From NCBI RefSeq assembly GCF_004000925.1, contig NZ_BIME01000001.1, positions 434,001 through 498,000 on the forward strand: a stretch of 64,000 bases of DNA, written 5' to 3'. Numbering within the stretch: the stretch's first letter is position 1; each line of letters starts with the position of its first letter. The notes under the pieces were generated by a model that saw only the letters and a program-made list of their open reading frames with translations, was not told the DNA's origin and made no database searches. The DNA comes from Paenibacillus illinoisensis NBRC 15959 (GTDB lineage: Bacteria; Bacillota; Bacilli; Paenibacillales; Paenibacillaceae). This document shows, in pieces, positions 34,977-43,244 of the stretch. The position numbers were made by a program, and so were the translations under genes.

Positions 34977-36566
34977 TCACCTCTTCACATGTTCAAATAC
35001 ATTCATATATTCAGAAACAATCCGGTCACTGTCGATCAGCAGGTCACCAATCGTTTCCATGGCCAGATCGTTAATTTCATCAAGCAGAAGTGCAGGCATT
35101 GTTCCATATTGTTCAGCCACAAGGTTCAGTTCAGTATTGGGGTCCTCGCTGAGCAGAGCATGAATGGCCAGCACATGCTGAGGAGCAAGCTGGTCCGCCA
35201 AGTGGGTCCACTCTTCATCCAATTCCCCGGCAATCGCTTCCTCCCACTGCAAACGGACTGGCTTATGGTTCGTTGAGACGGCTTCGGAACGTTCAGCTAA
35301 CGCCTCGTCATCCTCTGGTTCGAAAGAGTGATCCTTATTCTGTTCGGTCATGTATTTCACGGTGTCGTTCGCTTCTCCCTCAACGGCAGCCTGATGTTCA
35401 AAGGGAGTCGTTTCCTGTACCTTGTCGACATCTTCTTCAATCGTTAAAGCCTTGCGGACATATTCGCTCTCCTGCTGTAATGACGTCAGTTTCTCCGCAT
35501 CAATTCGAATGATTGGTTTCTCGGCGGCATCTGCTTGTTTAGCGGCATATACCTTGTCCAAATATCGTTCGATCAAGCCTGCGAGTTCAGGTTCCAGAGT
35601 CTTTCCACGCAATCGGCCTCTGAATCCGAGCAGTTCCCGGCACTTGTTTTCGGTACATCGAAAGACGCGTGTAACCAATTGAACAAAATCCGAATTCTCT
35701 CCAACCGGAACATAGGATAAGGGGACCGTTTTCCCATAAAGGGTATCGTCATATACCGCTTTGCGAAACAGAACCCGCTCCGTTGTTCTCGGCTTATCCT
35801 GTATGAACTGGTCCGCGATCCCTGCCTGACGTGTTCGCAGCAGATAGGAATCGACGAGCACCATAACCTTGGGAATAACCTCTTCCAGAACTTCCTGGCC
35901 ACCATCCCTATAAAATTTGCTGAGCGTGATGTCATAGTCATAATATCGCCGCAGCAGATTCAAGGAAACGTCGGAAATTCGATTCTGCATAATCCGCTGC
36001 ATCTCCATATCCTGTATCTCAGCAGGAAGATATCCGCTTGAAATGTTCAGAATCTCGGACAACGGCATATCCAGTTGATGAACCAGCGTGTAATCCACGA
36101 GCCATTCCTGCATATAACCGTCCAGCTGCGGATTCCGGGCACGGTATTGTATCCATAACTGTTTCAGTTGATCAAAACCCGCTTGAGGATCTCTCCACCC
36201 TACTCCGTTAATCAACTCATACGTATGAACGAATACGTAGGACAGATCTGTATCCGGGAAACGTCCTTGCCTCACTTCCGACCTCCAGTACAAGTACCAC
36301 TCGCGCTGGGACTCGTTCATGACACCATAAGTCGGCCAGTAGCTCATAAAGGGAACAAACGGAGCAGGATCTCCCTCCATTTTTTCAAGCTGCCGCGCCT
36401 CTTCCACGAATCGCTTCTCCGAAGACAATATGCTGCCACCAGCAGGGCTTGAATGAAATTGCCTGTAGGGAATGGTTGAACGTTCAGGCACCGGAACAGC
36501 CGAAGCTTCTGGCTCTTCGGTCAGATCGATCTCCATAAATTCCAACTGTCTTGAATGGTCTTTCAT
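34977..36566 (-). CDS. TerB_N / TerB_C domain protein
   Basis: A 529-residue soluble protein. After an acidic, variable first 80 residues comes a TerB_N-like domain (FMSYWPTYGVMNESQREWYLYWRSEVRQGRFPDTDLSYVFVHTYELINGVGW...). The C-terminal ~150 residues match TerB_C (IDAEKLTSLQQESEYVRKAL... ALLLDEINDLAMETIGDLLI). A TerB domain itself is not evident in the middle, which is helical. TerB_N/TerB_C proteins occur in chemical-stress and putative phage-defence islands. ATG 36566 is preferred (GGAGGATGGTGA upstream); ATG 36590 lacks a site. First gene of the operon; the next gene begins 7 bp after its stop. Exact function unknown. Confidence 0.8.
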   Translation of the reverse strand: MKDHSRQLEFMEIDLTEEPEASAVPVPERSTIPYRQFHSSPAGGSILSSEKRFVEEARQLEKMEGDPAPFVPFMSYWPTYGVMNESQREWYLYWRSEVRQGRFPDTDLSYVFVHTYELINGVGWRDPQAGFDQLKQLWIQYRARNPQLDGYMQEWLVDYTLVHQLDMPLSEILNISSGYLPAEIQDMEMQRIMQNRISDVSLNLLRRYYDYDITLSKFYRDGGQEVLEEVIPKVMVLVDSYLLRTRQAGIADQFIQDKPRTTERVLFRKAVYDDTLYGKTVPLSYVPVGENSDFVQLVTRVFRCTENKCRELLGFRGRLRGKTLEPELAGLIERYLDKVYAAKQADAAEKPIIRIDAEKLTSLQQESEYVRKALTIEEDVDKVQETTPFEHQAAVEGEANDTVKYMTEQNKDHSFEPEDDEALAERSEAVSTNHKPVRLQWEEAIAGELDEEWTHLADQLAPQHVLAIHALLSEDPNTELNLVAEQYGTMPALLLDEINDLAMETIGDLLIDSDRIVSEYMNVFEHVKR

Positions 36567-36685
36567 TGAAACTGTTTCACCATCCTCCATAAATCATAAT
36601 GCGAACAAGTGTATCCATATGCCTCATTATAGCACTTGTCCTGTGACAATGGCGATGAGAATGCATTTTTCAAAAAAAGAAAGAA

Positions 36686-36718
36686 TGGCGCTCAAACTGT
36701 TCTCCAGTTCAAACGCCA
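36686..36718 (-). terminator. Terminator of heme oxygenase-phytochrome operon
   Basis: On the minus strand TGGCG...AACTG-gagaa-CAGTT...CGCCA followed by TTCTTTCTTTTTTT. It separates the phytochrome operon from the TerB operon, which therefore needs its own promoter in 36567-36685. Confidence 0.75.
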
Positions 36719-36772
36719 CCCTATAATTAATCAACAGCCTTGATAAAATGAATCTGTGTCTATTGTGGGATA

Positions 36773-39316
36773 TTATACCATGGTGATCCGATTTTTCCCT
36801 TCACTCTTGGATTGAAGCAGAGCCTGCGTTGCCTTTTCAATTAAATAAGACACGGCCAGACTCTCTTCAGGCACCATGACAGCACCGCCCACACTGACGG
36901 TAACGACTTCATCCGGGCTTGACGGGTCCCGCTGAATCTGAAGAGCAAGCACATGTTGCCTGATCTCATCTGCAAGCTGGTCAGCCTGTTCGGACGTTGT
37001 GCCCTTGAGTTTCAGCATAAACGTTCCTCCGCGCAGGCGGGAGATCAGCGCTTCATTCTGCTCACTAACGACAGCCAGCACTTCTCCAATCCATTGCAGG
37101 CAGAGATCACCGCCCTGAAGACCGTAGGTAGCATTATAGGATCGGAAATCATCGATATCAATAATCAGTAATCCCAAGCTGCATTTTTCCTGCAAACACG
37201 CATCCCAATCTTCCTGAAGCTGAGATTTAAATATGGATTGAATAGGCATCTCCGTTAATGGATCTGTATTAAGATAGTTTTGCAGCTGATTGGTTGTCTC
37301 CGTATAACCTTCCTGCTCGTGGTTGGATACTCCACTGTTCAGGACCACCATGACCGAAGGTTTGCCTGCGTGCGTCACCGAAGCAAGTGTAACTTCCAGG
37401 AGCAGGGAAGCTCCTGCAGCTGTTGTGAAATAGGACTGATTTGTGTACAAACGTGTATCATCCAATTTCAACTCCTCCAGATGCTGCTGTAAGACGGTTC
37501 TTGCATTATCGGGTACGAATTGGCTGAATTCCATGCCGTTCAGAAGCTTGGAGTTTTCATACCCCAGCAGTTCTGCCGCCCTGTTATTGCAGTATATAAT
37601 CTTGCCATCCGTCAACGTAAAGAAGGCTACAGGTGAGAATTCCATCAGCTGTAAATAGCGTTGTTCATTTTGCCGCAAAATACGTGCATTTTGCAGTGCC
37701 TGCTCTTCGGCCTGAACCAGCTGATTTTCCGTTTGACGACGTACAATGCTTTTGAGCAAAGGCAGCACATTCAGCTCTTTTGTTGTCCATGGATAGGAGG
37801 TGGATTGTACAACCTCTCGCCATTTTTCAAACGATTTACGCGGAGAGAGACGCACTCCGTCATCAGTCTTTATAACTGCCTTGGCCGGGTCCCCAGCCCA
37901 ATCAACAAGCTGGATCACTTCAGGCCGGAACCAGATCATATAATGATGCTCCCCGGGTGAAATTGCAACATAAATTACGCCAGACACTTTCTCCTTGTAG
38001 GCTAACGCAGGACCGTACTCCAAACTCAGCTTGGATGTATGATAACTGTAGTCCTCTGATTTACCCGCAAGCCAAGCGGCAAGCTCACGTACTTGTTCAC
38101 GTGTCGGTGTATCGCCATATAACATTAATTTATCCTGATAGCAGATGGCCGCCCCGGAAGCACTCATGAGACCAAGTAACGTTTGCTCTTCACTCTCAAG
38201 CTCTTCCAGAATTCTGGAAGGACTGGTATTCCCGATAAATATGCTCGAAATCCGGGAAGCAGCTTCCCGCGACCTGATCTCTGCCTGATATTCATCCAGC
38301 TGTTGACGCTGGAACAATTCACTGGAGAAAAATGCACCGAGGAAGTTGCATAAGTTGCGGACACGGTGAGGTACATATCTGGCGGAGTTATGATGGCATG
38401 TAATGAGGCCCCACAGTTGATTGTCATGAATCAGAGAAATCGTTACTGTCGCCCCAACGCCCATGTTCTGTAAATATTCAATATGCAGTGGCGATACACT
38501 GCGCAGGACCGAAAGACTCAGATTGAGCGGTTTACCCGTCAAGGGCTGCAGTGTAGGGATGATCTCTACAGGTTTGTAATTGACATTAACGATGGTACGC
38601 AGCCAGTTCCGCAAATACAATTCACGTGCCTGTTTAGGAATATCCGAAGCCGGATAATGATGCCCGAGAAATGGTTCAAGCTGTTCCTCACGCGCTTCGG
38701 CAATGACCTTACCATTCCATTGCTCGTCAAATTCGTAAATCATAACCCGGTCATAACCGAGCATTTCCTTCACTTGCTCCGCTGCAATCTGACTGGCCTC
38801 AATTCGGCTGTCCGTGCTCTTAATCCGTCCAAAAAAGCGTGAGATCCACTCAAAATCATTACCTTCCATTGGTCTGCTCTCATTAGAAGGCTCCATCTCC
38901 AATATGAGCAAACCTTCGCTCTCATGGATCACCGACGTGAACACCTGATCATGTCCAGTGATGTTAATTGTGAGATCCATATATTGCAGATCTGAGGTTA
39001 CAGAAGCACTGAAGCTGCGTGCAAGGATCTGGTGAAGACTTTCTCTGCCAATCAGATTTTCGAGAGGCAGACCGAGCACTTTATCGGTTTCAAGGCCAAG
39101 AAGCTCTTCTGTATTCTGACTGCATTGAACAATGGTAGGGACATTTTGGGTATTCACAGCCAAAAGCACACCATGAGGCTGAATGAAGCCGGGTATATGA
39201 ATCGGTTCTTTATCGCAATTGTTTAGATCTATCGGATCATTGGTGTACACACCTTGATGAAGCAGCGTACGGTTCAGCAGATTATTATTATCTTTCCTGG
39301 ACTTCGATTCGGCCAT
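36773..39316 (-). CDS. bphP: Bacteriophytochrome with PAS and degenerate GGDEF output
   Basis: An 847-residue red/far-red photoreceptor. PAS-2 (about 15-115) has the biliverdin-binding Cys34 in NNCDKEPIHIPGFIQPHG. GAF has YPASDIPKQARELY, RSVSPLHIEYLQNMGVGA (chromophore His) and LWGLITCHH. PHY carries the tongue motif PRKSFEKW. Then follow a coiled segment, a second PAS (about 575-690) and a C-terminal GGDEF-fold domain (about 700-847). The GGDEF signature reads RGGTF (37019-37033), so the catalytic acid is missing and cyclase activity is doubtful. There is no EAL or kinase domain. ATG 39316 is preferred over 39349. The heme oxygenase gene 93 bp upstream would supply biliverdin. Confidence 0.93.
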   Translation of the reverse strand: MAESKSRKDNNNLLNRTLLHQGVYTNDPIDLNNCDKEPIHIPGFIQPHGVLLAVNTQNVPTIVQCSQNTEELLGLETDKVLGLPLENLIGRESLHQILARSFSASVTSDLQYMDLTINITGHDQVFTSVIHESEGLLILEMEPSNESRPMEGNDFEWISRFFGRIKSTDSRIEASQIAAEQVKEMLGYDRVMIYEFDEQWNGKVIAEAREEQLEPFLGHHYPASDIPKQARELYLRNWLRTIVNVNYKPVEIIPTLQPLTGKPLNLSLSVLRSVSPLHIEYLQNMGVGATVTISLIHDNQLWGLITCHHNSARYVPHRVRNLCNFLGAFFSSELFQRQQLDEYQAEIRSREAASRISSIFIGNTSPSRILEELESEEQTLLGLMSASGAAICYQDKLMLYGDTPTREQVRELAAWLAGKSEDYSYHTSKLSLEYGPALAYKEKVSGVIYVAISPGEHHYMIWFRPEVIQLVDWAGDPAKAVIKTDDGVRLSPRKSFEKWREVVQSTSYPWTTKELNVLPLLKSIVRRQTENQLVQAEEQALQNARILRQNEQRYLQLMEFSPVAFFTLTDGKIIYCNNRAAELLGYENSKLLNGMEFSQFVPDNARTVLQQHLEELKLDDTRLYTNQSYFTTAAGASLLLEVTLASVTHAGKPSVMVVLNSGVSNHEQEGYTETTNQLQNYLNTDPLTEMPIQSIFKSQLQEDWDACLQEKCSLGLLIIDIDDFRSYNATYGLQGGDLCLQWIGEVLAVVSEQNEALISRLRGGTFMLKLKGTTSEQADQLADEIRQHVLALQIQRDPSSPDEVVTVSVGGAVMVPEESLAVSYLIEKATQALLQSKSEGKNRITMV

Positions 39317-39409
39317 GGCCTGAAAAAAACCCCTCTCATGATATTCCAATATATAAATTTAAAAGGATTCTTTCATTACAAGTACTCGCTAATTACAAGT
39401 TTATATATC

Positions 39410-40003
39410 TCATTTTGTATTTATCCATTGGTCAAGCAGCCTGAAAGTTTCCGAAGCCGTATGAACCATTTCATTTTGATCTTCCTCGCTGTGAGCGAAT
39501 TGAACCAGCTGCGCCATGAATTCGGCCCATCTTGTTCTGGTTTCCGAACCATAAGCGTTGAAATATTCAAGTCCGCGACCCGCTTCAATCGGCAAAAACT
39601 GAGAGAGACGTTTGGTTATGATCTGCCCTCCGTTAGTAGACCCTTCAATGACGTACAGATACCCGAACAATCGTGCAGGCGAAGATATATCCGGCAATTC
39701 CTCACATCTTGGCAGCCGCTTGATATCGTCATCACTGGAACCTAAATTACGCAGGTCGTTTTCAAGCAAAATGGCTTTGCCCCGGATTCCGTAATCAAGT
39801 CCTGTATTCTCCCAAAACGGCTGCTGCAGAGCATGTTCTTCCAGTGGTTTTAAGAAACCGTAAAATTTCTCTAGATATTCCTTATACTCTTCTAAGCTCA
39901 CGGTTTGATTCATAATAGCCTTCGCATAGTCGTTCTGTTCCACTTGTCTGTGATAGTGAGCAGTCTCACTCTTTAGACGTTCCATAATGGTACTGGCTGT
40001 CAT
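39410..40003 (-). CDS. bphO: Biliverdin-producing heme oxygenase
   Basis: A 197-residue helical heme oxygenase that opens heme to biliverdin, CO and iron. IMERLKSETAHYHRQVEQ contains the likely heme-ligand His, and LFGYLYVIEGSTNGGQIITKRL is the conserved distal-helix GSxxGG region. The length is that of the bacterial BphO/HemO group. The start at 40003 is set by AAAGGTG; the frame opens at 40060 without a site. It precedes the bacteriophytochrome gene on the same strand, the standard arrangement in which it makes the photoreceptor's chromophore. Confidence 0.92.
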   Translation of the reverse strand: MTASTIMERLKSETAHYHRQVEQNDYAKAIMNQTVSLEEYKEYLEKFYGFLKPLEEHALQQPFWENTGLDYGIRGKAILLENDLRNLGSSDDDIKRLPRCEELPDISSPARLFGYLYVIEGSTNGGQIITKRLSQFLPIEAGRGLEYFNAYGSETRTRWAEFMAQLVQFAHSEEDQNEMVHTASETFRLLDQWINTK

Positions 40004-40422
40004 GTAATCACACCTTTCTCTACTTCCTTCATCAAGATTAAAACCAAACGAAAACCGCATGTTTAGTGCATGTTAAAAAAGATGCCTTCATTAATCCAGA
40101 TAAAGATTCTATGTAAGTATACTTTTTCTCGCAGAAGAAAACTACTTGTACCCCGTACTGATACTTTTAGAACGTTTTATAAGGTTGTTAATGTACGTCC
40201 TCCCTCATATCTGTAGTCCATTCTCGTTGTATTACGATGTGAAAAGACCCCTAACATCATGTTTGCCGGAAGCCACCATTAATTTATTTCCGCTATTAAC
40301 ATTGTCATTCTAGCAGTGAAATACACCACCCGTTATTTAGCAGCACGTTACAATGGTTAATGCTGGAATTTCATCAAAATGATACACTGAGGATATATTC
40401 TTTCACTGGAGGTATCGTATTC
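40004..40422. other. Divergent intergenic region, bphO / Nif3-like gene
   Basis: About 420 bp, A+T-rich, without a gene. The only structure I notice is a direct repeat GCATGTT at 40057-40063 and 40068-40074, one helical turn apart, in the leader of the heme oxygenase gene. Promoters must lie here but none is convincing. Confidence 0.4.
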
Positions 40423-41220
40423 ATGGAGGTACGTGTTCAAGAAATTATCGATCATTTGACTGCTCATGTAGAATTGCGGGATAACACCGTGGATCAGTTA
40501 ATTAGCGGATCGATGGATCAACTCGTCTCGGGCATCGTTGTTGCATTTATGCCCACTCAGCAGGTCATTGAACGTGCGGTTCAACAGGGAGCCAATCTGA
40601 TCATCGCCCATGAGCCGCCCTTCTATAACCACCATAGTCATACGGATTGGCTAACCGGAGATCCTGTCTATCAGACAAAGCGCAACTTCATTGATGAAGC
40701 CGGAATTGCCATTTACCGCTGCCATGATTCCATTCACCAAGTTCAACCCGACGGCATCGCCGAAGGTTTAGTTCAAGCATTGGGATGGACATCCTTCCTT
40801 GAGAAAAGGAAGCCGGAAGCAGATATTCTTTCCTTTGATACGGGTATGACAGTTCAACAAATTGCAGAATATATCAAACAAACACTTCAAATTGAATATG
40901 TGCGCGTTGCCGGTAACTTAGAGATGACTTGCCAGCGTGCAGCGGTATTGGTTGGTTTTCGCGGTAATGGGAATCTAACCATCCCCCTGCTGCATAACGA
41001 ACGATTGAACCTGATTATCGCAGGCGAGGGCTTCGAATGGGAAACACCGGAATACATACGTGATGCTGTACAGCAAGGCAGGCAGCAGGCTCTTATCATG
41101 ATCGGACACGCCGAAAGCGAGTCTTCCGGGATGAAACTCCTTGCCATGAAGCTAGATCAAGCCTATCCTGAATTGCCTGTGACTTTTGTTGGAGAACAGC
41201 CTGTATATAACGTGCTTTAA
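40423..41220 (+). CDS. Nif3/DUF34-family dinuclear metal protein
   Basis: A 265-residue member of the Nif3 family (sometimes annotated GTP cyclohydrolase 1 type 2). NLIIAHEPPFYNHHSH, YRCHDSIHQVQPDGIAEGL and the C-terminal MIGHAESESSGMKLLA hold the His/Asp/Glu metal-ligand pattern. It lacks the PII-like insert of B. subtilis YqfO. The start at 40423 follows GGAGG by 11 bases. The biological role of the family is unsettled. It stands alone before a terminator. Confidence 0.85.
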   Translation: MEVRVQEIIDHLTAHVELRDNTVDQLISGSMDQLVSGIVVAFMPTQQVIERAVQQGANLIIAHEPPFYNHHSHTDWLTGDPVYQTKRNFIDEAGIAIYRCHDSIHQVQPDGIAEGLVQALGWTSFLEKRKPEADILSFDTGMTVQQIAEYIKQTLQIEYVRVAGNLEMTCQRAAVLVGFRGNGNLTIPLLHNERLNLIIAGEGFEWETPEYIRDAVQQGRQQALIMIGHAESESSGMKLLAMKLDQAYPELPVTFVGEQPVYNVL

Positions 41221-41240
41221 TTGATTTTGGCTTGATCGCT

Positions 41241-41259
41241 GCCCTCTGACGAAGAGGGC
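41241..41259 (+). terminator. Terminator of Nif3-like gene
   Basis: GCCCTCT-gacga-AGAGGGC followed by TTCTTTTTATTTTT. Confidence 0.9.
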
Positions 41260-41395
41260 TTCTTTTTATTTTTCTTCAAAAAATCCTTAGTTGCTCTCTG
41301 ATTGATTAAGTTTAGATTGTACGACCTCCACTTCGCTCACATGTGGATTTTTATGCTCCAATGTTGTACGCTGATGGCTATGGTTTTGGAGTTCA

Positions 41396-41407
41396 GGACA
41401 TTTGTCC
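41396..41407. promoter_or_regulatory. Short inverted repeat, possible regulator site
   Basis: GGACATTTGTCC has complementary arms GGACA/TGTCC, 68-79 bp upstream of the first YdcZ-like gene. It is a candidate site for the Crp/Fnr-type regulator encoded in the cluster; no experimental support. Confidence 0.3.
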
Positions 41408-41421
41408 TTGGCGATCGGGGC

Positions 41422-41443
41422 ACTTCTATCATTTAATAGAAGT
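41422..41443. promoter_or_regulatory. Palindromic operator candidate of YdcZ cluster
   Basis: ACTTCTAT-CATTTA-ATAGAAGT is a perfect 8-bp inverted repeat with a 6-bp spacer, the size of a Crp/Fnr-family site. It ends 31 bp before the first YdcZ-like gene, and the regulator gene is the next gene downstream. Confidence 0.5.
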
Positions 41444-41474
41444 CGAAGTAACACAGTGATAAGGAGCGTACAGC

Positions 41475-41900
41475 ATGAAAGGAATTATTTTTGCATTACT
41501 TGGCGGTGCCTGCATTACGCTGCAAGGTGTGGCCAACACTCGGATTAGTACGGACATGGGTACATGGCAAGCCGCCACCATTACACAGTTTACCGGCTTT
41601 ATCTTGGCAGCCATCATTCTGATGTTTGTCCGTGATGTCAATCTTCAGGGATTAAAACAAGTCAAACCGCTATATCTCGCTGGAGGAGCTTTCGGTGCGG
41701 TTATTATTTTCAGTGAAGTGTCTGCCATTCAACAAATTGGGGTAACCTTCACGATCTCTGCCCTGCTGATTGCACAGCTGTTCCTGACTTTTCTGGTCGA
41801 CAGCAACGGGTGGTTTGGTGTCGTGAAGCAGAAGATGAAGCTGCCGCAATTTCTAGGCATAGCACTCATGATTACGGGTGTTATTATTATGAAACTGTAG
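41475..41900 (+). CDS. YdcZ-like (DUF606) small DMT transporter
   Basis: A 141-residue integral membrane protein, one EamA-like half with five hydrophobic segments: MKGIIFALLGGACITLQGVANTRIS, ITQFTGFILAAIILMFV, LYLAGGAFGAVIIFSEVSAI, FTISALLIAQLFLTFLVDS, and a final QFLGIALMITGVIIMKL. DUF606 proteins probably work as homo- or heterodimers, and a second paralogue lies 760 bp downstream, so a paired transporter is likely. AAGGAG precedes the start. Substrate unknown. Confidence 0.87.
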   Translation: MKGIIFALLGGACITLQGVANTRISTDMGTWQAATITQFTGFILAAIILMFVRDVNLQGLKQVKPLYLAGGAFGAVIIFSEVSAIQQIGVTFTISALLIAQLFLTFLVDSNGWFGVVKQKMKLPQFLGIALMITGVIIMKL

Positions 41901-41946
41901 TTTCTTTTTTAGTTTGCACAAGAACAGGTCGGGGGCGAAGTACTTT

Positions 41947-42645
41947 ATGGAAGAAATCCATGATGAAAATCAATTGTTATACTACTTGAAGCAGTACCAG
42001 CTCGAAACCGTATTTCCCGAACCCCTGCGTCCTTTGATGACCGTATGTCATTTTGAAAAATGTGAATTGATCTGCCGCCAAGGTGAAGCATCCGAATACT
42101 TATATGTACTGGTAGAAGGCAAGATCAAGATTTTTACGACGTCCGCCCAGGATAAAACACTCGTGCTCTGCTTCAAAACCCCACTTGAAGTTGTTGGGGA
42201 CGTGGAGTATGTCCGGGAAAGCCCTATCATTAATACCGTGCAGGCTGTCACACCTGTCGTCATGCTGCGTATCCACTACCGGCACCTGGTCGAACATGCA
42301 GGCGACTATGCCCCTTTGCTTAAATTTTTGCTAAAGATCATTTCTCATAAGTTCTACATCGATTCAAACTTCTCAAGCTTCAACCTGATGTACCCGGTTG
42401 AGGTACGGTTAGCCAGCTACCTCCTGTCCATCTCCACCGAGGAGGCGGGTGCCGTCGTACATGAGGGGCTGGATTCATTCAATCTGACGGACATTGCCAA
42501 TCTGATCGGCACAAGCTACCGGCATCTAAACCGGGTCATTCAGAAGCTGTGTACAGACGGGTTCATTGAACGCAACCAAGGTTTTATTCAGGTCAAGGAT
42601 CGAGCCGGTTTGCGTCAAATTGCAGGTCACAACATCTATGAATAA
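41947..42645 (+). CDS. Crp/Fnr-family regulator, YeiL-like
   Basis: A 232-residue regulator. An N-terminal cyclic-nucleotide-binding-type beta-barrel (CELICRQGEASEYLYVLVEGKIKIF; FKTPLEVVGDVEYV) is followed by a dimer helix and a C-terminal winged HTH (FNLTDIANLIGTSYRHLNRVIQKLCTDGFIERNQGFIQVKD). It resembles the YeiL subgroup. Two Cys near the barrel start (CHFEKCELICRQ) could bind a cofactor, but no Fnr-type Cys cluster is clear. It lies between two YdcZ-like genes with 14-46 bp gaps, so it probably regulates them through the palindrome at 41422-41443. The start at 41947 is by family length. Confidence 0.85.
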   Translation: MEEIHDENQLLYYLKQYQLETVFPEPLRPLMTVCHFEKCELICRQGEASEYLYVLVEGKIKIFTTSAQDKTLVLCFKTPLEVVGDVEYVRESPIINTVQAVTPVVMLRIHYRHLVEHAGDYAPLLKFLLKIISHKFYIDSNFSSFNLMYPVEVRLASYLLSISTEEAGAVVHEGLDSFNLTDIANLIGTSYRHLNRVIQKLCTDGFIERNQGFIQVKDRAGLRQIAGHNIYE

Positions 42646-42659
42646 GGAGATTACAGCTA

Positions 42660-43148
42660 ATGATTGTTACGGGTATTTTGCTCGCATTACTTGCAGGTTC
42701 ACTCGTCAGTCTGCAAACCGTTTTTAATAGTAAAGTCAATGAAAAGACCGGGTCATGGTCCACGACAACCATGGTTCTTTTCACAGGATTTCTTGCATCG
42801 TTCCTGATTTCAATACTGGTAGAAGGCAAAAACACGTTCAGCTTTCAGCATATGCAGCCATGGTATTGGGTTAGTGGTGCTATCGGGGTAGGCGTCGTAT
42901 TCTGTCTCGTTCAGGGAATGAAGCTGCTCGGGCCTACCTTTGCCATATCCATTGTCCTGACCTCCCAGCTGAGTTTTGCTCTCTTGTTTGATTCGATGGG
43001 TTGGCTTGGGCTGGAGAAGATCCCCTTCTCCTGGAATCAGCTGCTCGGGGTGCTTGTAATCGTGGGAGGAATTGTACTGTTCAAATTTGGCGGCAGTAAA
43101 AACAATACAGCGGAGAAACCTCGTCGAGCTCTGCGGTCCGATTCTTAA
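42660..43148 (+). CDS. YdcZ-like (DUF606) small DMT transporter, second copy
   Basis: A 162-residue paralogue of the protein encoded at 41475-41900, with the same five-segment layout (MIVTGILLALLAGSLVSLQTVFNSKV ... TFAISIVLTSQLSFALLFDSMGW ... LLGVLVIVGGIVLFKF). It has an extra basic cytoplasmic tail of about 20 residues. RBS AAGGAG overlaps the end of the regulator gene, so the three genes are one operon. The two half-size copies may assemble as a heterodimer. Confidence 0.87.
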   Translation: MIVTGILLALLAGSLVSLQTVFNSKVNEKTGSWSTTTMVLFTGFLASFLISILVEGKNTFSFQHMQPWYWVSGAIGVGVVFCLVQGMKLLGPTFAISIVLTSQLSFALLFDSMGWLGLEKIPFSWNQLLGVLVIVGGIVLFKFGGSKNNTAEKPRRALRSDS

Positions 43149-43160
43149 TTACACATGCAA

Positions 43161-43206
43161 AAAAAGAGTGTCTTGCCATCATCAAGATGGATTAGACACT
43201 CTTTTT
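43161..43206. terminator. Bidirectional terminator, YdcZ operon / yebC
   Basis: AAAAAGAGTGTCT...CCATC-atcaa-GATGG...AGACACTCTTTTT between convergent genes. Confidence 0.9.
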
Positions 43207-43244
43207 CTTATAGGCATAAGCAATAGGCAAGTATGCAAGTAATC

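Noticed and set aside
31422-36566. Complete BREX system
   Set aside because: Only BrxD-like and BrxHI-like proteins are present; no PglX, PglZ, BrxA, BrxB or BrxC in the window.
37019-37033. Initially considered a catalytic GGDEF motif
   Set aside because: The sequence reads RGGTF, so the active-site acid is absent; reported as degenerate instead.
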